DNA of 64,000 nt from the NCBI GenBank assembly GCA_019096065.1, contig JAGUCH010000006.1, positions 888,001 to 952,000 on the forward strand. The letters are read 5' to 3'. The notes under the pieces were generated by a model. That model had not been told where the DNA came from. It ran no database searches and was given only the letters and a program-made list of their open reading frames with translations. The stretch comes from Paracyclopina nana (Eukaryota > Arthropoda > Copepoda > Cyclopoida > Cyclopettidae). A program made the position numbers and the translations under genes. Of this stretch, positions 41,101 to 47,224 are shown in pieces. Position 1 is the stretch's first letter, and every line of letters starts with the position of its first letter.

Positions 41101-44100
41101 GAGAGTAGATATACTCATTTGCGATGGGAGACGGAGCCATACCAGAATAAGTTTGAATTGGATGGGGCAGAAAAGCAGCCGAAGCAACAGGATCGGGTGC
41201 TAAGCCATAGCTTTGAAAACTAGGCAGCCCATGCGAGACAGGAGGGGTAGGCGCGCCCATAACAGTGAAAGTCTTAACCTGCTGAGCTTTAGTAGAAGTA
41301 GCGGCTTTGACAGGGGCAGCCTGAGGCCTAGATCGGCAGACAGGAGCGATATGGCCTTTCTTATTACAGATTTTGCAAACAAAAGTATCTTTTCGAGAAC
41401 AGGCCTTAGCAGAATGCTGTTTGCTGCCGCACGCCGAACAAGCAGACGGCTGTTTAGTATTCTTTGAAGCCGCCGTGTTAGCGGGAACAGCGGGAGGCGC
41501 GGCTTTGGCGGCAGTGTTAGCGTTGCGGTTCTTTCTATACTGGGTGGGTTGAGCCTTGTTAACAGGAAGGGATTTAACAGGTAGTCCCTCCAAACGTGTA
41601 AGCTTTTGATCAAACTCCTCACCACGCTGAACAAGTTCTTCCAGAGAAAGCTCCTTTTTAGCATCCTTCTTAGTCAAATCATGAACCATCTGAGGATCAT
41701 TGATTGCAGACAAGACGATGTACTTAAGAACTTGTTCATGTGACATTTCAGACAGTTGAGCTGCATGAGAAAGAGCCTTGATTTTGGAATACATAGTACT
41801 GAAGGACATGCCAGGGGTCTGCTGAAAGCGAAACAGATCTTTGCGACGCCGGTACATTGGATAGCTTTTTTGATAGAATTGCGTAATGATATCGACCAAA
41901 GAAGACTTGTCGGGCTGGGTAATATCTGGAAACGTAGGTGTATTGTCTGGGGCCAGAAGGAGCTTGTCCTGAAGATCTGTGCCAACCAAACGCAGAAGGT
42001 AACCTTTTTGTTCAGATAAGCCCTGATTTAGAAAGCCGCTAGCTACGTAATACGGACGTAAATCACGTATGAAGCGAATGGCTTCAACTGCTGTAGAAGA
42101 ATCCTTGAGAGGGGTAGGTCTGAGGGCATCAGCGCTACGAGGTCTAACAGCAGATTTTTCAACAGGTTGAGTAGTGGAAGTTTCAAAATCAGACACCTTT
42201 TTACATAACCGTGCCAAGAGGAGGTTTTTGTACTCCAAAATTGGTAGCACTTTTTCCCCCGCATCACACATAGTGATTTTAGAAAGGACCGTGACTGTTT
42301 CAGAGATACGACTTTCCAGCGCAGTGAGCTCAGTACAGGTAGAACTTATCTGTGCGGTGAGGGATGGAGATGCGTTGATTTTGAGTAGTTCATTCGCCAG
42401 GTGAAGCTTGGATCGCAGGTTGGCCGTCAAAGAAGTGAGAATCGTCATCGAAGTTCGAAAGTTGAGATCTTCTTTCTTCGGAATCTCGCCAGCAAGGATC
42501 TCCGGCATTTCAGGAATGTCATCAAGGGTTGCAACAGGGCCTTGAGCTTCAGCCATAGCTTCTAATTCATCCATTGGAGATTGTCGTGATGTGGCGGCAG
42601 GCCAAGTTCAGTTAATCAGAGTTTTCAGCAAAGTTGAGCAAATATAACAACGTTTTGCGAAAAAACCCCCATTTTAAAACTGAAGGGACGCCATAATGAA
42701 TACGACGATCTAGTAGCAGTAGATCCAGGTCCGGAATGGAGTCGTAACCAAATCAGGTGCCGACAGGAGCGTAGATATGTCCAGAGAGTATAACACTCAA
42801 GACTGACGACTGAGTTATGGCAAACAGAAGCTAATGATCAGTCGAAGTGCGATAAGTGAATAATCTGTATTTCATCTTGTTGGATCAGTTTATATATACA
42901 GCGGCTTTGTGTCAAGCGCGTGATCCCTTATATAATATGAAATAAGGAGGATATAACAGAAATGATGCAAATTGCACCCCTTAGAATTTTTTTAAAAGTT
43001 ACCTGGATCAGAGCGTATCTGCCACGGTTATTTCGGTCCAATTTGTACGAGTAGACGAGATGTCGGTCCCATCCGGATTTGGCAATCACCATATTCCTGC
43101 GGATTATGGCCGTGAGCAATTTGTGGACGGATCCGGAAGCGTTCACAACTTTGATTTTGTCTCCCTTGTCGCCGTTCTTGATGCATAGAATGAAGTAGCC
43201 GTCCGATCCGTTGTGATGGTTTTCGACCATTTTTTCTGACCCTGCTGAGAACCGCAAGCCCCTCGTCGGGGCCGTGCCTGGACGAGCCCTAGAATGGGCA
43301 GCTCCCATATTTCTATTTTTTTATTTTCTTCAATTTACTGAAATGCTCCTACGAGCATCGTGAAAAGCCGACTGATGCGAAAAATCTCGTGAGCTCCTCT
43401 TTAAGCACAAAAAACGGCGAACGTAGTAGCTCGTTGAGCCGACGGGGCGTCGATTTGGGGGAGAGCTTTCTCTTTTGCTTCGGAGGCGCGTTATGGCCCT
43501 AAAAGTGATGTTATGTGAGGAGCATCATCATCAAGACACTTGTCAGTCATGGATTTTCTTGGAAGCACTACTACTATTTTGGAGAGAAGCATCTTTCTTA
43601 TACAACGGGAACAGACTTACCTGTGTTGCAGTTTCACGTACTCGATTTTTCTGGCCATATTGAAAATCTGTTGATCTTTATTGTACGTACGTAGATAATC
43701 CCGATTTGGTGGAGAGCCCAATATTATCAACGATCAACGTACTAATACCGAATGAATGATTTTTTAGTCAACAATGAACTCAATAGGATATGATGTGGCG
43801 CACGTTTTCCCTTAAGGGAATATTTTTGCTTTTTCCTCGGATTGAGCAAAAGAAGCTAACTTACTACATATGCGTAGTATGATCAGTATTTTGAGCTTTC
43901 GTTTCAAGGAAAACATCAGTCTTTTTTGCTATACATGTTACATAGGGGTTGCTTGCCTTATTTGAAAGCAAGGCCAAATGGGGTTATGCACAGTCAGGCG
44001 AGCAAAACATATTTGTGAGTGATGATGAATTCTTGCTCAGAGCAAGAAATAGCAAAAAATCACATTATTATGGTGCCTAATTTTATCTCTAATGAAGACA

Positions 44101-46838
44101 TGGAAATTGGCTAGTTAACTGCATTTTATGGGGCCATTCTGAGGATTAAATGCGAAGCATAGCGTATATAGCGCGCTTTCGTTGGGACCATTCAGCAGCA
44201 AGTAATTCAGTGATTATTTGGCTCAAGGCCACATAAGGATCCTTCGAGAAGGCCGTAAGTACCAAGATGTTATGTCTGCTTTTGAGTGGAGCAGCTCTGG
44301 TTAAACGTACTTCTGGAATGCACATCCATATATAATATCATGCTATATTATAGGAACTGGCGGGTAACCCAAGCCGAATACACTCTACTTATTACATGCA
44401 TACAGTCCGACTCTCGGAAACCGCACCAAATGTAAACAAGCTTTAGCGCGGCTTGGCTGTGCGGCTTTTGCGTTTTCCGTGGGGCAACCTGCATCATATC
44501 ATTGTATAATGTCCTATCCTAACACATATGTACATGGCTCACATTTGTTCTGATGTATTGATGAAATCCAGCCTTTGGCCATTTTTTCTCACTGGCCGCA
44601 GCCAGCAGTGTAATTTGTGCAATAATGTCGTACAGTGGTTAATTTCTACACCGCGCGATCAATATTCGTCGTCCTGGAGCTGAGGTCAAGCAGCAGTGAC
44701 AGCAAAAAGGCCCATTGCTCATTCAGCCTTGGTTTGTGTCAGAGCAGGCCTTTGACGTAGCTAATACATACTATAGTAGCATATATCCACGTTGTAGCCT
44801 TGGCTGACTAATTTGTTTTGCACTACACACACTCACTGCGAAGCCTATTCAGTTCGATATGATCTCCAAATGGGTAGCGTTTGTGCAAAGCACCGCCAAA
44901 GGGACAAAGTCCAGGCTTTTCCTCACAATGCTGAGAAGGAGGAGATAGATACGACTCAAGAAGTTGTGGACGAGGCCACCGAAGTCTCAGATTTGGGAGG
45001 GATGACGGTCAACAACGAGCAGCTGAAAAAGGTCATCGAGAAAGGCCGCACTGAGATCAAAGAAGCTCAGGAGAAACTCAACTCGTCTCTGACCACGCCC
45101 ATCGTCGATTCTGAGGCCAAGGTAAAAGAAATGCTTATTTTTGATATAGTAAATATGGCACGTAATGTTATGATATAAAAGGCTCGAAACAAAGGCCATG
45201 ACAGCTGCTCCATTCAGACTTACTAGAGCATAAATTCTTTTGTTGAAGGTCATGAGTAAATACTCTTTTTTTTGGTGGATTACAACAACTCTGCACATTC
45301 TTTCACCAACTAATGCCAAGTTGCTCCATTGGACACATTTACTATGATTTGCTAGATTATTAATTAATTGCTCTGATTGACCGATTTATTTTGCGGCTTG
45401 CAATTGCGTGCCATTTTGGCCTTTTTCAATTTGCTTTCTTCACAGACATCAAACATTTTCAAATTAAGCCAAGTTGCACGATAGGAATCATTAACATAGA
45501 AAAGATTATAATTTTTATCGACAGCAAAGCAATTTTTAACGTAAATTTCAATCTTTTTCAGATCATAGAACGAGGATCGTGGCTGTGTGAAGTGAAGGAC
45601 TTGAATCAGCGGTTCAGTGCTTTGCCACCCATAAATCCAGGCAAGAAAATCAGATCCAATGCCATGGCCTTCACCGTAGACTAATTTTGACCTTTTTTGG
45701 CCATACGAGGAAGAGATCATCAATGTTTATCATAGTTGCAATTTTAGCCTGGACATGACTAATTTCAGAGTGTTTAGATTGATCATCATCACGCCAAATA
45801 TAACCTGACCGCCCACGAAGCAAATAGCTAAAATTGCGTAGAATTCCTAGAAGAGTGAATGTGAATGTTAAAATGGTAAAAATAATTCAGCTTATAAAGA
45901 TATCTTATGAAAAATGCCATTGCCTAGCTTATAGTTAGAAAGCTTGGATGGATAACTCGACTGTGATATGAAATGAATGCTATTTGTAAACGAATGAGAA
46001 AAATGGCTCTGGAATGTTGCGTTACAAAAAATGAATGAATAAACAGATATGCTATCTTTTTTTGTGATCGACATCAGCAGAGGCATGTGCAACCTTCGAT
46101 CCGTCAACGCATTCTAGGCCTAATTTATTGATCACAATAATATTTGGTACAACAGTTCAGCCCAAACAAACCAATTAAGTCTTGCTATACTACACACAAA
46201 AGCAGACATTTTTCAAAATCAGAAACAACTGCTGATATTGTTAAAAATAAATGACTTTCTAAAGGGCAATTTGGTGGGGGGAATTTTTCCCAGGGCAAGG
46301 GGAAAGGCCTAGAGTTAAAGTACAAAGTCCCTTAGCAAAAACTTTTTTAGGCATAGTGTAGTTAATGTAGTGTACACAGACAGAAGACAAGTGCTTTCTA
46401 AGTGTCAATTTAACGTCAATTTGTCAGAGCCAAATGCGAGTGGCAAAAACGAGCAACTTCAAAAAATTAACAATGCGATAAGGAAAAGCTCGCGGCCTTC
46501 ACCCAGATTTTTGCCAACACTTACGCATCGCCCAAGTAGATATTGCTGTAGACAAGGTCAGCCCCATTCACCGGCCAATGCCACCTTCCAGTGTTGGGGT
46601 CACGATACAAATCCCGGATGGCTGTCACTGAGGTTGAAAGCTTCTTTGGCAGCCTCTCCTTGGCCCGACGACTGATGACAATGGCCTTTTCCACCTCTTC
46701 GTTGTCGTTGTCTTCGCTGCTCCCCAATAAAGGATAGTCTCTTTTGTTGAACTTTCGGCCGAACCTTCGGCCTCCACATAAGGCAGCAGAGGTCGAGTTG
46801 ACCTCCATGAGGAGTTCGCGCTCAGTTTGGCTCATCAT
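32115..46838 (-). CDS. Atypical dual-specificity protein phosphatase (DUSP), 249 aa, five exons
   Basis: Exons 46525-46838, 33775-34004, 32682-32715, 32472-32549 and 32115-32208 all have GT/AG boundaries and matching phases (2, 1, 2, 2). Together they give a complete DUSP domain: VYSNIYLGD at the domain start; GITAVLNAA; the likely general acid Asp157 (IPAVDLKWYP); the P-loop HCVQGISRS with Cys188 and Arg194, whose Ser193 codon is split by an intron; LVLAYLIMKRKMTIQQAV; and IAPNEGFTEQLIELND at the end. It should dephosphorylate pTyr and pSer/pThr. Domain wording is closest to the small MAPK-docking-free group (DUSP3/13/26/29 type). The N-terminal about 80 residues are charged and unrelated. 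Intron 1 is about 12.5 kb and houses other genes and a retrotransposon. Intron 2 holds two MITE-like elements. Confidence 0.85.
32861..33029. mobile_element. MITE-like hairpin element in DUSP intron 2
   Basis: Two 49-bp arms (32873-32921 and 32969-33017) form an imperfect inverted repeat containing ATGTAACATTAAC. They flank a loop of about 47 bp. Similarity continues weakly for about 12 bp outward (GTTTTA on both sides). No coding capacity and no certain target duplication. Confidence 0.6.
33334..33610. mobile_element. TA-flanked MITE (Tc1/mariner-type) in DUSP intron 2
   Basis: Exact 22-bp terminal inverted repeats (33334-33355 and 33589-33610) begin TAGAGCTCTAGATTTTGATG. The terminal TA on both sides fits the TA target duplication of Tc1/mariner elements, with GAGCTC as the true element end. 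The 277-bp element has no ORF of note. Confidence 0.7.
34737..35045 (-). CDS. Hypothetical small basic/acidic-tailed protein (102 aa)
   Basis: An ORF within DUSP intron 1 on the same strand. A highly basic middle (KGKSLRKRIRASMRRKSTKE) is followed by a predicted helix (KLEQIQLDAELAENEL), a Lys/Ala-rich linker and an acidic end (SGSEEEEI). This pattern is common in nucleolar or RNA-binding proteins, but I do not recognise the family. The ATG follows an acceptor-like site (TCAAGTTAAG, AG at 35048-35049), so an upstream exon, coding or 5' UTR, is likely. It could be a separate gene or a tail exon of a gene whose start I did not find. Confidence 0.5.
   Translation of the reverse strand: MGLQERLTLFAKHSTLDDMCFSFTYRNKGKSLRKRIRASMRRKSTKEKQKKLEQIQLDAELAENELSSKKPAPKAARKTSNFLTVEDSLKHLSISGSEEEEI
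35320..43308 (-). CDS. Conserved-looking protein with N-myristoylation motif (357 aa), intron invaded by a retrotransposon
   Basis: Exon 1 is 43003-43308 and exon 2 is 35320-36087, joined in phase 0 (ATCCAG/GTAACT donor, GATTTCAG acceptor). The N-terminus MGAAHS fits N-myristoylation. Two related-looking modules follow: a first with SDGYFILCIKNGD and YALIQLTAELLLTLYRTGWE...AICFRRK, and a second with LKGSPWSHSEEGEDLEDAI...DSQTRVFFFIKD. The repeat of a helix, a GW or similar turn, and a terminal strand (CFRRK/FFFIKD) loosely recalls raftlin-type and other uncharacterised metazoan proteins; homology is not established. It is probably membrane-associated on the cytosolic face. The single intron is 6915 nt, of which 6858 nt are a Ty3/gypsy element plus a 5-bp duplication, leaving an ancestral intron of about 52 nt. 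A possible 5' exon ends at a strong donor (CACAG/GTAAGT) near 43620. Confidence 0.7.
36096..36100. repeat. Target-site duplication of the Ty3/gypsy element (left), GAAAT
   Basis: GAAAT at 36096-36100 is repeated at 42959-42963, immediately outside the two LTRs. A 5-bp duplication is typical of Ty3/gypsy integrases. Confidence 0.9.
36101..36365 (-). repeat. 3' LTR of the Ty3/gypsy element
   Basis: A 265-bp LTR, by eye base-for-base identical to 42694-42958. In sense orientation it starts TGTTATATCC and ends TTCATTA. It contains a TATA-like TATATATAA (about 36296-36305). Confidence 0.95.
36366..36378 (-). other. Polypurine tract
   Basis: CTGGAGGGAC in sense orientation, directly abutting the 3' LTR. 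This is the position where plus-strand DNA synthesis is primed. Confidence 0.6.
36476..37021 (-). CDS. Retrotransposon ORF4: tail-anchored-type membrane protein (181 aa)
   Basis: The last ORF of the element, after pol and ORF3. The N-terminal half is acidic then charged and helical (DSSDDEDQPLTLHERF, LLRQQEQDRYKQALDELALE). A His/Pro/Gly-rich linker follows, with one hydrophobic helix near residues 146-167 (FQICMMLLLIAVILYG) close to the C-terminus. A splice-acceptor-like sequence (TTCTCGTTATTACAG, AG at 37028-37029) lies only six bases before the ATG, suggesting expression from a spliced subgenomic RNA. No envelope features (signal peptide, Cys-rich ectodomain, fusion peptide) are seen. The function is unknown. 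Confidence 0.7.
   Translation of the reverse strand: MTHEKLIALDSSDDEDQPLTLHERFTAYAKRRLPPNDLRHAIDAARSDHALLRQQEQDRYKQALDELALEMAPMPQMSRVEVIRPQAHAATPAHPSVAISGFPAHGPHGQYGHPGLHDPPAMDQRPLRLAPHLVWRRKLNSTLNFVSLFQIFQICMMLLLIAVILYGLAEFRTLALLLMKH
37047..37670 (-). CDS. Retrotransposon ORF3: myristoylation-motif membrane protein with PPxY (207 aa)
   Basis: It lies 227 nt beyond the pol stop. MGQSTS at the N-terminus fits N-myristoylation. A strong hydrophobic helix lies at residues 33-53 (LLELFAFFFILFLLFFIGKQ), followed by an Arg-rich stretch and a Pro-rich cytosolic-type region with PPVY at 152-155. PPxY is the late-domain motif by which retroviral structural proteins recruit NEDD4-family ligases for budding. 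A good acceptor-like site (CTTCTCTCGTAG, AG at 37672-37673) ends one base before the ATG. It has no resemblance to known env proteins. It could organise membrane assembly or release of Gag particles. That role is inference. Confidence 0.75.
   Translation of the reverse strand: MGQSTSVPVVETANSFSIFDFGSWSSDRTLSFGHLLELFAFFFILFLLFFIGKQFFRWRAHVRRERDRAARYRDPPPAHFFPPHPRQQLPFVPFITDLLQEPPFDHRPRGYDRPYDRPRPRLAPRRLFDKDRFTELNDGPSAVPAHAEYELPPVYVYPPQQPLNPALPLPTRSASFQELPTDPKTMAPSTSASAEEELKPFTQYKHK
37898..41008 (-). CDS. Retrotransposon Pol (protease, RT, RNase H, integrase), 1036 aa
   Basis: All Pol modules of a Ty3/gypsy element are present. The aspartic protease has LPDTGAMVSVF (DTG). The reverse transcriptase has LVTDYVALNKYVLRPTHP, YFLTVDAVQGYHQI and the active-site LVDDILLF, where LVDD replaces the usual YxDD-type first residue. 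RNase H has LITDASRLHG, STIELELLGVVFAVE and LLTDHRS. The integrase has a zinc motif (HESHQG...CPEC) and DDE residues in LGLDMFYFE, IIRSDGAPNF and HESNGLSEAGV. The frame is the same as gag and is open upstream to the gag stop at 41033, so it may be made as a Gag-Pol fusion by stop-codon readthrough. The indicated ATG is only the first Met after that stop. Confidence 0.95.
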   Translation of the reverse strand: MAYSYLVFPINHSSNNTAARISARGISSAAAEPPIVPKQFTRPTFSFKPHVGSSFTAKALPDTGAMVSVFSAAICRRYNMPLFPAHEAIKGISGVEVKVHRTCPVTVTFHDRNVTINPYVSDHIPDFDIIIDWQAAMMLGVVQLHFDYPVQLPIATLSLDQLKSTYAEVFAPNLDPARMLKGDPMHISLKSGPIQPLRISSTSAIPVHLKAAADRCISQLESAGIIKRLEPGEVSSWTSRGFFVPKPDGVSVRLVTDYVALNKYVLRPTHPFVSAYHTLMSIPANAQYFLTVDAVQGYHQILLDEPSSYLTTFLLPQGRFRYLRAPMGLNASSDEWCSRSDKVLSGIKNAIKLVDDILLFAPTELELLQSFELLLKNCVALGFSLSSKKIEFGQKVKFAGFYVSNNGLEPHTNSIEAIRDFPRPQTASDVRSWLGLCQTLGNFVPDLAHMSTALRQLTKAKTAFTWLPDHEAEFNALKAVLTGPLVLRHFDPSRSTFLITDASRLHGLGYVLLQEDPSDKNRKFLIMCGSRKNSLAEMNYSTIELELLGVVFAVERAMHFLLGCPKFYLLTDHRSLIGLFRKSLADIANPRLVRLRERLVRFNFEVQHIEGKNNTIADALSRFPIGFSEQPYLCDSAHSSTSQLDANVFIALTSAEDPLFSFIYDAAESDTQYADIIRAIKSDLHKKQRKISLDAKHALRQIPVSLWPDLSLQDGLVLLDGTKILVPLAARKQVMASLHESHQGITKSLVTARLYFYWPHMTSDIRDFIAACPECQRFMPSKHVEHNLETQIPLFPMHRLGLDMFYFEKQNYLIVVDAFSGWPFVIHMASTTTTAIINALMKIFLDFGYPVIIRSDGAPNFASAEMHDFCKRHGIYFTCSSPYNHESNGLSEAGVHSVKQLFKKSAHFTDFKLRLLEFRNMARADGVSPARLFLGRNLRSKLPILPAQLKLAPLEKRPSKPAQPPTTTDKAADALKVGDHVFLQNPISKIWDDHAVIQEICPYGRSFLVKTKSGGVMRRNARFIRKVPASYLEKLV
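41033..42574 (-). CDS. Retrotransposon Gag (513 aa)
   Basis: A structural capsid/nucleocapsid protein. The middle has a gypsy-type capsid region (SLVDIITQFYQKSYPMYRRR, FRFQQTPGMSFSTMYSKIKA). The C-terminal third has two CCHC zinc knuckles of pattern C-x2-C-x4-H-x4-C (CSACGSKQHSAKAC and CKICNKKGHIAPVC), the second adjoined by basic residues. A Pro/Tyr-rich tail follows. It ends at TGA (41033-41035). Pol continues in the same frame beyond this codon. Coiled-coil potential is present in the N-terminal 130 residues. Confidence 0.92.
   Translation of the reverse strand: MDELEAMAEAQGPVATLDDIPEMPEILAGEIPKKEDLNFRTSMTILTSLTANLRSKLHLANELLKINASPSLTAQISSTCTELTALESRISETVTVLSKITMCDAGEKVLPILEYKNLLLARLCKKVSDFETSTTQPVEKSAVRPRSADALRPTPLKDSSTAVEAIRFIRDLRPYYVASGFLNQGLSEQKGYLLRLVGTDLQDKLLLAPDNTPTFPDITQPDKSSLVDIITQFYQKSYPMYRRRKDLFRFQQTPGMSFSTMYSKIKALSHAAQLSEMSHEQVLKYIVLSAINDPQMVHDLTKKDAKKELSLEELVQRGEEFDQKLTRLEGLPVKSLPVNKAQPTQYRKNRNANTAAKAAPPAVPANTAASKNTKQPSACSACGSKQHSAKACSRKDTFVCKICNKKGHIAPVCRSRPQAAPVKAATSTKAQQVKTFTVMGAPTPPVSHGLPSFQSYGLAPDPVASAAFLPHPIQTYSGMAPSPIANEYIYSPETAPPTTFWNLPPPSLSNAPI
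42676..42693 (-). other. Primer-binding site
   Basis: TGGCGTCCCTTCAGTTTT in sense orientation starts directly at the inner edge of the 5' LTR. The leading TGG pairs with a tRNA CCA end. The tRNA identity was not determined. Confidence 0.7.
42694..42958 (-). repeat. 5' LTR of the Ty3/gypsy element
   Basis: A 265-bp LTR identical by eye to 36101-36365. It is followed on the outside by GAAAT (42959-42963), the right target duplication. Confidence 0.95.
43309..44869. other. 5' region of two divergent genes
   Basis: A strong donor (CACAG/GTAAGT, about 43616-43621, minus strand) follows ATGGCCAGAAAAATC, marking a candidate 5' exon (MARKIEYVKLQH) for the 35320-43308 gene or its UTR. The joins I tried to the MGAAHS exon do not keep frame, so it is probably an untranslated or upstream-ORF exon. 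The rest is regulatory or intergenic sequence. A TATA-like CATATATCC near 44778 may serve the plus-strand gene at 44870. Confidence 0.35.
44870..45684 (+). CDS. Small protein with myristoylation/palmitoylation motif (124 aa), two exons
   Basis: Exons 44870-45121 and 45562-45684, in phase 0 (GCCAAG/GTAAAAG donor; CTTTTTCAG acceptor). The N-terminus MGSVCAKHRQRDK has Gly2 for N-myristoylation, Cys5 for palmitoylation and a basic patch, the classic dual-lipid plus charge membrane anchor. The centre is acidic and helical (NNEQLKKVIEKGRTEIKEAQ), probably a short coiled coil. The second exon has GSWLCEVKDLNQRFSALPPI. No family is recognised. It lies within DUSP intron 1 on the opposite strand. An AATAAA lies at 46038-46043, about 355 nt downstream. 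It is probably attached to the inner face of the plasma membrane or to vesicles. Confidence 0.65.
45685..46524. other. 3' UTR of the plus-strand gene and DUSP intron 1
   Basis: It contains the AATAAA at 46038-46043. Nothing else is recognised up to the DUSP exon 1 donor (GGCGATGC/GTAAGT, GT at 46523-46524). Confidence 0.45.
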
Positions 46839-47224
46839 GTTTGCTCCGTGAGCAATTCTTCAAAAACTGGGACGAAAAACCAGCTGAATATTACTACAGA
46901 TGACAACACAGCTTTCACCTAGATTTGGGCCCTACTAACTAAGAAGGCTGTGAACTTGGAGCGGTGCCAGATTTTTTCTTCCTCGTGTCCTTATTATGTG
47001 AACGTAATAATGCACGTGCCTGACATTAACGGTCCGTTCAGTGTCTTGAAAAAGGGCTCAATTCCACATGCTGAGGGCAAAACTTGGAGACCACCAAGCC
47101 TTTATTGGAACTTGAAATGAAAGTACATTAACCCAAGCCTCGCATAATAAAGGTCAGGAAACCACATTAGTCCAGAATGAATACTAATATCTCAAGGCAC
47201 TGCCGGCCAAACACAATTATGGTA

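Larger units (their letters stand above)
36101..42958 (-). mobile_element. Complete Ty3/gypsy LTR retrotransposon with two extra ORFs
   Basis: A 6858-bp element in minus or sense orientation to the host gene. It has 265-bp LTRs at both ends that I read as identical, a 5-bp target duplication (GAAAT), a tRNA primer-binding site, a polypurine tract, gag with two CCHC knuckles and pol. Pol runs protease, reverse transcriptase, RNase H, integrase, the Ty3/gypsy order. Two further ORFs occupy the env position. No frameshift is seen inside any ORF. A single in-frame TGA separates gag from pol. Identical LTRs mean a very recent insertion, likely polymorphic in the population. Confidence 0.95.
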
